Source: Bifidobacterium xylocopae (GTDB lineage: Bacteria; Actinomycetota; Actinomycetes; Actinomycetales; Bifidobacteriaceae). From it: DNA of 64,000 bases. Under the pieces are notes generated by a model. The model saw only the letters and a list, made by a program, of their open reading frames with translations, was not told where the DNA came from and did not search any database. Numbering within the stretch: position 1 is the first letter of the stretch; every line of letters starts with the position of its first letter. A program made the translations under genes and the position numbers. Of this stretch, positions 24,920 through 33,549 are shown one piece after another. The stretch spans positions 1 to 64,000 of the forward strand of contig NZ_PDCH01000002.1 of the NCBI RefSeq assembly GCF_003315615.1, in the 5' to 3' direction.

Positions 24920-25393
24920 TTATCCGGCGGCCACGGCCGGCAGGTCCTTGCCCATCCACACATGTGGGCAACCTTCATCCAGGCCGCGCTCACCGCACAC
25001 TTCGTAGCCCTGCTTGCGGTAAAAACCCTCGGCCTGCTCCTGGGCGTGCAGGATGGCCCTGTGCCCGCCCAAGCGGACTATGGCCTCCTCGGTCGCTCGC
25101 AGGACAGCGGCGCCGACATGATGCCCCCGCCAGGCGCGCTCCACAGCCACCCTGCCAATCGTGTAGGTGCCGGCGGGGCCCGTCCGACCCTGGGACAGAG
25201 GCTCGCCGACCGGCCCGGAGGGGAAGAAGCGGGAGGCCGCAATGGCCTCGTCGGTCCCGGCGAAGGCCAGCAGGTGCCAGCTGAGCTGGTCGATGTCGTC
25301 GAACTCGTCGTGGAAACCCTGCTCGTCCACAAAAACGCGCTCGCGTACCCGGCGGGTCTGGTCGGGCAGGTGGTCGTAGGTGGTGAACCGCAT
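24920..25393 (-). CDS. GNAT-family N-acetyltransferase, ElaA-like
   Basis: 157 aa. The N-terminus RVRERVFVDEQGFHDEFDDID is the ElaA/YjcF pattern (R-x-x-VFVxEQ); the acetyl-CoA loop is GRVAVERAWRGHHVGAAVL and the C-terminal HAQEQAEGFYRKQGYEVCGE completes the fold. Start at 25393 because GGAGAGAAGG precedes it; an upstream in-frame extension has no support. Substrate unknown. Confidence 0.85.
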   Translation of the reverse strand: MRFTTYDHLPDQTRRVRERVFVDEQGFHDEFDDIDQLSWHLLAFAGTDEAIAASRFFPSGPVGEPLSQGRTGPAGTYTIGRVAVERAWRGHHVGAAVLRATEEAIVRLGGHRAILHAQEQAEGFYRKQGYEVCGERGLDEGCPHVWMGKDLPAVAAG

Positions 25394-25544
25394 GCTGCCT
25401 TCTCTCCGGCCCTCATAGGGCGCTCGTTCGTCGGGCCAACTGCTGCCGCTTATTCTAATCGGACCCCGGTCCGGCGGGCAGTGGACCGGACGGGCCCCGA
25501 GGCTAGGCTGGTGGGGGAAGGCACCGACCGACGAAGGAGCGCAC

Positions 25545-26219
25545 ATGCAGACCGACGCACAACCCACTCAGACCGGCGACGAGGGCGTGGACCGGCGCAG
25601 CGAGCGCGAGCGGATGCTGGCCGGCGAACTCTACAACGCCGCCGATCCGGAGTTGGGCGCCATGCGTGGCAAGGCCCACGAGCTCTGCCGTCGCTACAAC
25701 GCCCTGCCCGAGTCCGCGGCCGACGAGCGCGAAGCCATCATGCGCGAGCTGGTGCCACAGATAGGCCAGGACAGCGAGATCCTGGGTCCTGTCTTCTTCG
25801 ACTACGGCGTCTTCACCAGCTTCGGCGACCGGGTCTTCGCCAACTTCAACTTCACCGTACTTGACGTGTGCCCGGTCACCATTGGGGATGACGTGATGAT
25901 TGGCCCCAACGTCTCCCTGATGACGCCCCTGCACCCCCTGCGCTTCCAGGAGCGCAACATGCGCCGGGCCGCCGACGGTTCCCTCTTCGATTACGAGTAC
26001 GGCGCCCCCATCACCATCGGTTCGGGCTGCTGGCTGGCCGCCGGCGTGACCGTGACCGGCGGCGTCACGATCGGTGAGGGCAGTGTGATCGGCGCCGGTT
26101 CGGTCGTGACCCACGACATCCCGGCCCACTCCCTGGCCTTCGGAACACCCTGTAAGGTCATCCGGCCCATCACCGAATCCGACGCCATGGACCTGCCTCA
26201 CCGCGTGCCGGAGCGGTAA
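25545..26219 (+). CDS. Maltose/galactoside-type O-acetyltransferase
   Basis: 224 aa. N-terminal Mac domain (RMLAGELYNAADPELGAMR) followed by a left-handed beta-helix of hexapeptide repeats (TIGDDVMIGPNVSLMTPLHPL, shown in parts; ITIGSGCWLAAGVTVTGGVT; IGEGSVIGAGSVVTHDIP). The catalytic His of the LacA/Maa family is in the TPLHPL segment. Acetylates sugars with acetyl-CoA, often seen as a detoxifying step for non-metabolisable sugars. AAGGAG precedes the ATG. Divergent from the GNAT gene. Confidence 0.9.
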   Translation: MQTDAQPTQTGDEGVDRRSERERMLAGELYNAADPELGAMRGKAHELCRRYNALPESAADEREAIMRELVPQIGQDSEILGPVFFDYGVFTSFGDRVFANFNFTVLDVCPVTIGDDVMIGPNVSLMTPLHPLRFQERNMRRAADGSLFDYEYGAPITIGSGCWLAAGVTVTGGVTIGEGSVIGAGSVVTHDIPAHSLAFGTPCKVIRPITESDAMDLPHRVPER

Positions 26220-26273
26220 GAGCAGTGCGTTTGCCGGTTGGGCATACCCGGAAAACGGCTGAAGGCCGCGGAT

Positions 26274-26322
26274 GCAACCCCCGGTTGCGTTGGCGTGCGG
26301 TTGCGTTTTGGCCTTGCAACCG
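26274..26322. promoter_or_regulatory. Array of GGTTGC/GCAACC half-sites upstream of the XRE regulator
   Basis: GCAACC-CCC-GGTTGC at 26274-26288 and CGGTTGC...GCAACCG at 26298-26322: two inverted pairs, four half-sites in 50 bases, about 100 bases before the XRE gene start. A likely operator, perhaps for the regulator's own product. A CACAAT box at 26355-26360 is a weak -10 candidate. Confidence 0.4.
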
Positions 26323-26422
26323 AAAGCTGGTGGCGGGCGGGTTCGCGCCCGGCGCACAATGGGCACGTCCTCGGTGGACAGCCGGGGGCCGATGACCGTT
26401 TCCAGGAATGAAATGAGGAAGC

Positions 26423-27631
26423 ATGAGCTTCAGAACGAATCTGCACTGCCTACGCTCGCAGCGGCACATGACCCAGGAGCAGCTGGCCATGCTCGTGGGC
26501 GTCTCCCGCCAGGCGGTCTCCAAGTGGGAGTCGGAGAAGGCCTACCCGGAAATGGACAAGCTCTTGGCCATCTGCGACCTGTTTGGCTGCACCTTGGACG
26601 ATCTGGTCCTGGGTGATGTGCGGGTGCCGGGATCGGGTGCCAAGAGCCAGGCCCAGGCCTGCCCGTCTGTGAATGCGACGGCTAGCGAGAAGGATGCCCG
26701 GCCTTCTGCCGGCGGTCAACCTATGCCGCCTGCGCAGTCCAATCGTCAGGCGGCTTCTCCCGCGGCGGCAGTTGCAGGGGCAGCCGTTGGACCAGCTGCC
26801 GGGCCTGAACCCGCTTCGATTGGCGGTGCGGCGGCGAGTCCTGCTTTCGGTTCCGGCCCAACCGTGGATGCCGCAGTGGCAGGCCCTGCTTTCGGGCACG
26901 ACGTCACCGGATACGACGAGCTGAGGCGTTCGTATTCCTGGCATATTGGCGCGGGGTGTGCCGCGATTCTTCTGGGCGTTGCTGCGAATGTGGCGCTGGC
27001 TGGCAATGCTGCCGTGCCGGGCAGAATGACTGCCGCAACGGCTTGGGGGCTGTGCTGCCTGATGGTCGGCATCACGGCAGGACTGGCGCTTATCATCCCT
27101 GCGAACCTGCGCCATGCGGATTTTCGCAGGCAGCATCCATTTATCGAGGACTTCTACAGCCCCCAGGATCGCTCGGCTGCTACCCGCCAATTGGGCATAG
27201 GTTTGGCCGTGGGTATTGGTCTTATATTGCTGGGCGTGGCGCTTGGGGTGACGGGTCAAGAAGTCTGGCGGTGGTCCGGCGCTACGACAGGAGCCGCCAT
27301 CGTAGCTGCCGTTGCCTGCGGCGTGTTGTTCATCGTAACCTGCGGCCTGCGGGCGAGCATGATCAAAATCGACGCTTATAACAGGGGGGCCGAGTTCGAT
27401 GACAATGACGGCAAGGAGCCCCTGCCGGGCAAGTGGAAGGAGCTGGACCACGCGATTACCGGCACCATCATGAGCTTGGCCACCATTATCGCCTTCCTTA
27501 TGCTCTTTACGGGCAACGCCACGAACTTCTTCGGGTTGCCCATCCCCTTCTGGCTCTTCTGGGTCATCGGGGGAGTGATTAGCGCAATCGTGAATTCAGT
27601 GCTGCGCGCCTGCATAGCGGTCCATCGCTGA
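26423..27631 (+). CDS. XRE-type regulator with C-terminal membrane domain
   Basis: 402 aa. N-terminal helix-turn-helix (residues 5-60: MTQEQLAMLVGVSRQAVSKW, YPEMDKLLAICDLFGCTLDDL), then a long Ala/Pro-rich, low-complexity linker (about 70-165), then about six membrane helices in three pairs (185-230, 255-315, 350-400). This joins DNA binding to the membrane in one chain, as in one-component membrane regulators of Gram-positives. GAGGAAGC precedes the ATG. The helices carry few charged residues. The signal is unknown; the GGTTGC array upstream is a candidate binding site. Confidence 0.85.
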   Translation: MSFRTNLHCLRSQRHMTQEQLAMLVGVSRQAVSKWESEKAYPEMDKLLAICDLFGCTLDDLVLGDVRVPGSGAKSQAQACPSVNATASEKDARPSAGGQPMPPAQSNRQAASPAAAVAGAAVGPAAGPEPASIGGAAASPAFGSGPTVDAAVAGPAFGHDVTGYDELRRSYSWHIGAGCAAILLGVAANVALAGNAAVPGRMTAATAWGLCCLMVGITAGLALIIPANLRHADFRRQHPFIEDFYSPQDRSAATRQLGIGLAVGIGLILLGVALGVTGQEVWRWSGATTGAAIVAAVACGVLFIVTCGLRASMIKIDAYNRGAEFDDNDGKEPLPGKWKELDHAITGTIMSLATIIAFLMLFTGNATNFFGLPIPFWLFWVIGGVISAIVNSVLRACIAVHR

Positions 27632-27703
27632 AGCTTCAAACGATTGATGTCCTGATAGGCGCGGTGAGCGCAAGATCCGTCTCGGATGTGAAGAGAACGT
27701 GAA

Positions 27704-27746
27704 AGAATATCTTCTACCCAAAATAGTTTTGGGTAGAAGATATTCT
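27704..27746. promoter_or_regulatory. Perfect 20+20 bp palindrome, MarR operator and promoter
   Basis: Positions 27704-27723 are the exact reverse complement of 27727-27746, with TAG between; the core is TTCTACCCAAAA/TTTTGGGTAGAA. The right arm contains a -35-like TTTTGG (27727-27732) placed 17 bases before TATACA (27750-27755), so a protein bound here would block the promoter of the MarR-ABC exporter operon. There is no U-run, which argues against a terminator for the upstream gene. Confidence 0.75.
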
Positions 27747-27805
27747 GCTTATACAGCAGTTTGCAAGTAAGTGGACGAAAGCAGGAACGAAGGGGAGGTG
27801 CGCCG

Positions 27806-28264
27806 ATGGGGTATGCGGACGAGGCGTTCGAGGAGCTCTCCCGACTGGCGGTGGAGCGCAGGAAGGTCTTGCCCGATCAGGTGGACCGATCCACCAGGGG
27901 AGAGGCGGGCGTCCTGCGTTCCCTGGAGAAATTCGGCGACCTGACCCCTTCCCAGCTGGCGCGGATGGCCCGGCTGAGTTCGGGCCGGGTCTCCTCCCTC
28001 CTGCGATCCCTGGAGGAAAAGGGGTTCATCTCCCGCCAGGCCGATGAACACGACCGCCGCAACGTGCATGTCTCCATTACCCCCGCCGGCTCGGCGCACA
28101 ACCGCAAGGCCCGGAAGATGATGAAAGAGGACGTGTGCTGGGTCTTCGAGCAGATGGGGGAGGAGCAGACGCGCGAATTCATCCGCCTGTGCTGCCTCTT
28201 CGGGCGTTACGTGGCCCTGCGCTGTGAGGAGAGGATGGGGACCGGCAGCACGGTTTCCCCATAG
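27806..28264 (+). CDS. MarR-family transcriptional regulator
   Basis: 152 aa. Winged-helix core: LTPSQLARMARLSSGRVSSL, LEEKGFISRQADEHDRRNVHV (wing with the conserved D-x-R-R), and flanking helices for dimerisation. GGGGAGG precedes the ATG at 27806. It lies 262 bases before two exporter genes on the same strand and just after a perfect palindrome; the set looks like a classical autoregulated MarR-exporter operon, in which a toxic compound releases the repressor. Confidence 0.9.
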   Translation: MGYADEAFEELSRLAVERRKVLPDQVDRSTRGEAGVLRSLEKFGDLTPSQLARMARLSSGRVSSLLRSLEEKGFISRQADEHDRRNVHVSITPAGSAHNRKARKMMKEDVCWVFEQMGEEQTREFIRLCCLFGRYVALRCEERMGTGSTVSP

Positions 28265-28526
28265 AATACGGGCTCGGTGCACAGCCGGAAGCCATATGCC
28301 ATGTATCGCATGAATGGGTGGATGGCCGTCGCTCTTCCCGGTCAGTGACAATGCCCGGAACCACTGCCGACGGCCTATCGAACCGCTTCGAGGCGCCAGG
28401 GCATCCGGGTTCGCAAAAACAGACTTCCGGCGGTAGCCATGGCCCCAGGGCCGGGCCATGCAGTCGGTCGAGCAAGAACGGGCGGTCCGCCGCCCACCAG
28501 CAGATAGCACAGAAGGAAAAGACGAG

Positions 28527-30296
28527 ATGATACGAATCTGTCGATACCTGTCCAAGACGGAGCTGGCCCAGCTGGTGCTGGTCGTCGCCTTCGTCGTCGC
28601 GCAGGTGTGGCTGGACCTCAAACTGCCGGACTATATGGCCGACATCACCCGCCAGGTGGAGACGCCGGGCAGCCAGATGGGCGAGATCTGGAAGGCCGGC
28701 GGCAAGATGCTCCTGGTATCCTTCCTCTCCCTGCTGTGCGCGGTGCTCACCTCCTACTTCGCGGTGCGCGTGGCCTCGTCATTCTCCCGGCATCTGCGCT
28801 CGCTGGAGTTCGCCAAGGTGGAATCCTTCTCCACCGCCGAGCTGGGCCGCTTCTCCACGGCCTCGCTGATCACGCGCTCCACCAACGACGTGACCCAGGT
28901 GCAGATGTTCATCGTGATGGGCCTGATGATGCTGATCAAGGCTCCGATCATGGCCGTCTGGGCTGTCTGCAAGATCGCGGGCAAGGGCTTCGACTGGACC
29001 CTGGCCACCGGCATCGCCGTCGCCATCCTGCTGGTCGTCGTCGGCCTGCTCATGCTCTACGTCATGCCCAAGTTCAAGCGCATGCAGACCTTGACCGACA
29101 ACATCAACCAGGTGGCCCGTGAGAACCTGACCGGCCTGCGGGTCGTGCGCGCCTACAACGCCGAAGACTACCAGGAGGACAAGTTCACCGCCGCCAACGA
29201 CGAGCTGACCGGCACCCAGCTGTCCACCACCCGCGCCATGGCCGTGATGATGCCGATGATGAACACGATCATGAACGGCCTGATGCTGGCCGTCTACTGG
29301 ATCGGCGCCTACCTGATCTCGGCCGCCGGCTTCCGCGACCGCATCACCCTGTTCGGCAACATGGTGGTCTTCTCCTCGTACGCGGTGCAGGTCATCATGA
29401 GCTTCCTGCTGATGAGCATGGTCTTCGTCCTGTGGCCCCGCGCCGACGTCTCCGCCCACCGCATCATGGAGGTCCTGGACACCAAGCCCTCCGTCACCGA
29501 CGGCAAGGAAAGCGCCGGCAAGCCGGGCGAGGTCGGCGAGGTCGCTTTCCGCGATGTCTCCTTCACCTACCCCGGCGCCGCGGCCCCCATCCTGGAGCAC
29601 GTGGACTTCTCGGTTGGGCGCGGCCAGACCGTGGCCTTCATCGGCTCCACCGGCTCCGGCAAATCCACCCTGATCAACCTGGTGCCCCGATTCGCCGACG
29701 TGTCCGCCGGGCAGGTGCTGGTGGACGGCGTGGACGTGCGCGACTACCAGGTGAAGGCCCTGCGCGACAAGATCGGCTATGTGCCCCAGCGGTCCTTCAT
29801 GTTCCGCGGCACGGTCGAGTCGAACGTGGCTTACGGCGACCTGGCCGAGGGCATGCCGGAGGAGGAGAAGCTGGAGCGGGTGGAGCAGGCCGCGACCGTG
29901 GCCCAGGCGGACGAGTTCGTCTCCGGTATGCCCGACACCTACCGGGCGGCCATCTCCCAGGGCGGCTCCAACGTGTCCGGCGGGCAGAAGCAGCGCCTCT
30001 CCATCGCCCGGGCCCTGTGGCGCAAGCCCGAGATCCTGATCTTCGACGACTCCTTCTCCGCGCTCGACTTCAAGACCGACCGCCAGGTGCGCGACGCCAT
30101 CAAGCGGGAAATGAAGGGCACCACCACCATGATCGTGGCCCAGCGCATCGGCACCATCATGGACGCCGACCAGATCATCGTGCTCGACCAGGGCAAGGTG
30201 GTCGGCAAGGGCAGCCACCGGGAGCTGCTCAAGTCCTGCGAGGTCTACCAGCAGATCGCCAAGAGCCAGCTGACCGAAAAGGAGCTGGCCGCGTGA
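28527..30296 (+). CDS. Heterodimeric ABC exporter, subunit with degenerate ATP site
   Basis: 589 aa, six-helix membrane domain (about 15-310) fused to an ATPase domain. Walker A GSTGSGKSTL, signature NVSGGQKQRLSIARAL, Walker B ILIFDDSFSALD: the catalytic Glu after the Walker B Asp is replaced by Asp, as in the degenerate site of TM287/288-type exporters. Mate is the next gene. A multidrug or lipid exporter is the usual role. AGAAGGA lies upstream of the ATG at 28527. Probably repressed by the MarR protein encoded upstream. Confidence 0.92.
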   Translation: MIRICRYLSKTELAQLVLVVAFVVAQVWLDLKLPDYMADITRQVETPGSQMGEIWKAGGKMLLVSFLSLLCAVLTSYFAVRVASSFSRHLRSLEFAKVESFSTAELGRFSTASLITRSTNDVTQVQMFIVMGLMMLIKAPIMAVWAVCKIAGKGFDWTLATGIAVAILLVVVGLLMLYVMPKFKRMQTLTDNINQVARENLTGLRVVRAYNAEDYQEDKFTAANDELTGTQLSTTRAMAVMMPMMNTIMNGLMLAVYWIGAYLISAAGFRDRITLFGNMVVFSSYAVQVIMSFLLMSMVFVLWPRADVSAHRIMEVLDTKPSVTDGKESAGKPGEVGEVAFRDVSFTYPGAAAPILEHVDFSVGRGQTVAFIGSTGSGKSTLINLVPRFADVSAGQVLVDGVDVRDYQVKALRDKIGYVPQRSFMFRGTVESNVAYGDLAEGMPEEEKLERVEQAATVAQADEFVSGMPDTYRAAISQGGSNVSGGQKQRLSIARALWRKPEILIFDDSFSALDFKTDRQVRDAIKREMKGTTTMIVAQRIGTIMDADQIIVLDQGKVVGKGSHRELLKSCEVYQQIAKSQLTEKELAA

Positions 30297-30363
30297 ACCG
30301 GCCGCATGGTTCGCTGTGTGGGCAGTCAGTCTTAACGACGTTTACAAGGAGTTTGAAAGCACG

Positions 30364-32238
30364 ATGAGTACAGCACAAGGTTCGACGGTCGCCAAGCCGT
30401 CCAGGGGCGGACACGGCCCCATGCGCGGGCCGGTCGAGAAGCCCGAGAGCTTCGGCCAGGCCATGAAGCAGCTGGGGCGCTTCTCCAAGCGTTACATCCC
30501 GGCTGTGATTGTGGCCTTCATCTTCGGCGCGGTGGGCGCGGCCTGCCAGATCATAGGGCCCGACTGGCTCAAGAAGGTCACCGACGCCATCGCCAAGGGC
30601 ATGCCGGCCATCGTGCACGGCCGCCCGGTCCTGGGCTCCATCGACCTGGCTTACGTGGAGCGCATCTGCTTCGTCCTGGTCGGGCTCTACGTGGGATACG
30701 CCCTGTTGACATACGTGCAATCCTGGATCATGGCCACCATCACCCAGCGCACGGCCCAGGGCCTGCGCGAGGCGATCTCCACGAAGATCAACCGCCTGCC
30801 GCTCAAGTACTTCGACAAGGTCTCCTACGGCGACGTGCTCTCCCGCATCACCAACGATGTGGACGCCATCGGCCAGACCCTGGGGCAGAGCCTGGGCTCC
30901 CTGGTCATCTCCATCACCACCTTCGTGGGCTCGCTGATCATGATGTTCGCCAACGATGTGATCATGACCGTGGTGGCCATCGGCTCCGCGGTGATCGGCG
31001 CCATCCTGATGGTGGTCATCATGCGCTTCTCCCAGAAGTACTTCGTCCGCCAGCAGATCGCCCTGAGCGACGTGAACGGCCATGTGGAGGAGAAGTACTC
31101 GGGCCACGTGATCGTCAAGGCCTACTCGGGCGAGAAGGACTCGATCAAGGAGTTCGAGCGCTACAACGCCGACCTCTACGATTCGGGCTGGAAGTCCCAG
31201 TTCCTCTCCTCGCTGATGATGCCGCTGATGAACTTCGTGGGCAACTTCGGCTATGTGGCCGTGTGCGTGGTGGGAGCCTCCCTGGCCTTGAACGGCAAGA
31301 TCTCCTTCGGCGTGATCGTGGCCTTCATGATGTACATCCGCCTGTTCACCCAGCCCCTGAGCCAGTTCGCCCAGGCCTTCCAGAACCTGCAGCGCACCGC
31401 GGCCGCCTCCGAGCGTGTCTTCGGCTTCCTGGACGAGGAGGAGATGTCCGACGAGTCCGGCAAGCAGGCCCTGCTGGGAGGGGACGGCCAGCCGGTCAAG
31501 GGCCGCGTGGACTTCGATCATGTCACCTTCTCTTACGACGGCAAGCACCCGGTGATCCACGACTTCACCGCCTACGCCAAGCCCGGGCAGAAGGTGGCCC
31601 TGGTGGGCCCGACCGGAGCCGGCAAGACCACCATGGTCAACCTGCTCATGCGCTTCTACGAGCTGGATTCCGGCGACATCCGCATCGACGGGGTCTCCAC
31701 CAAGGACCTGCCCCGCTGGAACGTGCACGACCAGTTCGCCATGGTCCTGCAGGACACCTGGGTCTTCCGCGGCACGGTCAAGGAGAACATCATCTATGCC
31801 AAGGAAGGGGTCTCCGACGAGCAGGTGGTCGCCGCCTGCAAAGCCGTGGGGCTCGACCGCTTCATCCGAACCCTGCCCCAGGGCTATGACACGGTGCTGA
31901 CCGATGACAACGCACTCTCCCAGGGGCAGAAGCAGCTGATGACCATCGCCCGTGCCATGGTCCAGGACGCCCCCATCCTGATCCTGGACGAAGCCACCTC
32001 GTCCGTGGACACCCGGACCGAGGAGCTGATCCAAAAGGCCATGGACGCCCTGACCGTGGGCCGCACCTCCTTCGTGATCGCCCACCGCCTCTCCACCATC
32101 CGCGACGCCGACCTGATCCTGGTCATGAACCACGGTCGGATCATCGAGCGCGGCACCCACGAGGAGCTGCTGGATCAGAACGGTTTCTACGCCGACCTGT
32201 ACAACAGCCAGTTCGCTTCGGCAGAGCTCCTGGCCTGA
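30364..32238 (+). CDS. Heterodimeric ABC exporter, subunit with catalytic Walker B
   Basis: 624 aa, same architecture, with an N-terminal extension of about 40 residues. Walker A GPTGAGKTTM, Walker B ILILDEATSSVD (intact Glu), H-loop IAHRL. The signature is NALSQGQKQLM (LSQGQ instead of LSGGQ), which pairs with the Asp-containing site of the partner to make the degenerate site. AAGGAG precedes the ATG at 30364 by 12 bases; the gap to the first subunit is 67 bases. Strong G+C bias and very long antisense open frames here are a by-product of codon use. Confidence 0.93.
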   Translation: MSTAQGSTVAKPSRGGHGPMRGPVEKPESFGQAMKQLGRFSKRYIPAVIVAFIFGAVGAACQIIGPDWLKKVTDAIAKGMPAIVHGRPVLGSIDLAYVERICFVLVGLYVGYALLTYVQSWIMATITQRTAQGLREAISTKINRLPLKYFDKVSYGDVLSRITNDVDAIGQTLGQSLGSLVISITTFVGSLIMMFANDVIMTVVAIGSAVIGAILMVVIMRFSQKYFVRQQIALSDVNGHVEEKYSGHVIVKAYSGEKDSIKEFERYNADLYDSGWKSQFLSSLMMPLMNFVGNFGYVAVCVVGASLALNGKISFGVIVAFMMYIRLFTQPLSQFAQAFQNLQRTAAASERVFGFLDEEEMSDESGKQALLGGDGQPVKGRVDFDHVTFSYDGKHPVIHDFTAYAKPGQKVALVGPTGAGKTTMVNLLMRFYELDSGDIRIDGVSTKDLPRWNVHDQFAMVLQDTWVFRGTVKENIIYAKEGVSDEQVVAACKAVGLDRFIRTLPQGYDTVLTDDNALSQGQKQLMTIARAMVQDAPILILDEATSSVDTRTEELIQKAMDALTVGRTSFVIAHRLSTIRDADLILVMNHGRIIERGTHEELLDQNGFYADLYNSQFASAELLA

Positions 32239-32369
32239 GGCAACCTGCATTCGACTTCGATACCAAAGGGTCGGAGGTGCTGGTGGAAGGGGGCCGATGT
32301 AACCTTTCAAAAGGCTGAGATTTTTGGAGTCTACAGTTTCCGGAATAAGTTGGATAGGGTTGGGTAGGC

Positions 32370-33377
32370 ATGCAGCGAAAGGGCAAGAGCCGTTCGGTGT
32401 CGATAGTTGATGTGGCGCGTATGGCAGGCGTTTCCCATCAGACGGTCTCTAGGGTGTTGAATAGGCCGGAGAGCGTACGTCCGGCGACCCTGGCAGCTGT
32501 GGAGCAAGCTATTGCGAGTACCGGCTACCATCGCAATGAAAATGCTCGGGCATTGAAGAGTGCGGCTTCAAATTGCATAGGCATTCTCACGCCTGATACG
32601 AATGAGTATGGCCCCAGCCGGATACTCTGGGAGGTGGAGAAAGCTGCATCTGAGCAGGGGTTCTTTGTGAAGACGGCTCTACTGCGCAACACGCATAGCT
32701 ACGATGTGAGTAGATCGGTCGACAAGCTGCTTGGTTTCGATATCGCGGCCATTGTCATCATCGCCACCGAGACGTGGGTCGAATCCGCAGTGCAGGCTGT
32801 TGTGGATCTGCCTATTGTGAGCATCGGTTCTTCCCGTGTTAACACTCCGGGTATAGCCGTGGTCGATGTCGACCAGAAGTTGGGTGTGCGCATGGTATTG
32901 GACCATCTGGTCTGTCAGGGGGCGGGGCGGGTTGATCATATCGCTGGGCCCAAGGGTTGGTATTCTTCGGAGGAACGGCTGGAAGGATGGTTGGATGCTG
33001 AGGCACGGCACCATTTGACTGCTGGACGCCTGTATCGGGGGGATTGGAGCGAAGCATCAGGATATGCGGCGGGGTGTGAATTGGCGCTGGACCTGCCCGA
33101 TGCGGTATTTGCTGCCAATGATCAGATGGCCATGGGGCTGGTAAGGGCCTTGTATGAGAAGGGGATCAGTGTTCCGTCCAAGGTCTTGGTGGCGGGCTTT
33201 GACGATGTCACCATGTGTTCATATACGATTCCGGCGTTGACTAGCCTGCGGCAGGATTTTTCGCTCATAGGTCGGCAGGCTGTTTCTTGTGTCATGTCCA
33301 TGGTGGCCGGGTCTTCCGCCACTCGGTTCTTAAGCCGGCCGCAGCTGATTGTGCGTGAATCAACTAGGCATGGTTGA
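32370..33377 (+). CDS. LacI-family repressor of the beta-galactosidase operon
   Basis: 335 aa. N-terminal LacI helix-turn-helix SIVDVARMAGVSHQTVSRVL with hinge AENARALKS-like region (NENARALKS), then a periplasmic-binding-protein-like sugar domain (ASNCIGILTPDTNEYGPS; VAGFDDVTMCSYTIPALTSL). TAGGGT lies nine bases before the ATG and no clear Shine-Dalgarno is seen. It sits directly upstream of the GH42 and transporter genes on the same strand, with operators in between, and should be released by a galactoside. G+C content of this gene and the next two is visibly lower than in the flanking genes. Confidence 0.92.
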   Translation: MQRKGKSRSVSIVDVARMAGVSHQTVSRVLNRPESVRPATLAAVEQAIASTGYHRNENARALKSAASNCIGILTPDTNEYGPSRILWEVEKAASEQGFFVKTALLRNTHSYDVSRSVDKLLGFDIAAIVIIATETWVESAVQAVVDLPIVSIGSSRVNTPGIAVVDVDQKLGVRMVLDHLVCQGAGRVDHIAGPKGWYSSEERLEGWLDAEARHHLTAGRLYRGDWSEASGYAAGCELALDLPDAVFAANDQMAMGLVRALYEKGISVPSKVLVAGFDDVTMCSYTIPALTSLRQDFSLIGRQAVSCVMSMVAGSSATRFLSRPQLIVRESTRHG

Positions 33378-33409
33378 TAAAGCCGGTTCAGGTTGTATGC
33401 TTGCCAGAA

Positions 33410-33438
33410 TTGACAGTCAATGTGAACGTACATACTAT
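33410..33438 (+). promoter_or_regulatory. Promoter of the GH42-transporter operon with operator in the spacer
   Basis: TTGACA (33410-33415), 17-base spacer, TACTAT (33433-33438): one of the best promoters in the window. The spacer contains GTGAACGTACAT (33422-33433), which matches 10 of 12 bases of the palindrome at 33519-33534. Confidence 0.75.
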
Positions 33439-33518
33439 GTTGTTGTCGGTTCAGCAACGGCGTGAGAACCTTTGCGGCAATCATCAAATTCAAAAAGCCG
33501 GCTCGATTGTATAGTACA

Positions 33519-33534
33519 AAGTGAACGTTCACTT
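33519..33534. promoter_or_regulatory. LacI operator, perfect 16-bp palindrome
   Basis: AAGTGAACGTTCACTT is fully palindromic with a central CG, the standard LacI-family form. It lies 16 bases before the GH42 start and about 97 bases after the related site in the promoter spacer, so looping between the two is possible. Confidence 0.8.
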
Positions 33535-33549
33535 AAAAGGAGCAGGTCG

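Noticed and set aside
28779-32310. Very long open frames antisense to the ABC exporter genes (479 and 693 codons)
   Set aside because: They are rich in His, Asp and Gly with no recognisable domains, and arise from the strong G/C third-position bias of the true genes on the plus strand.
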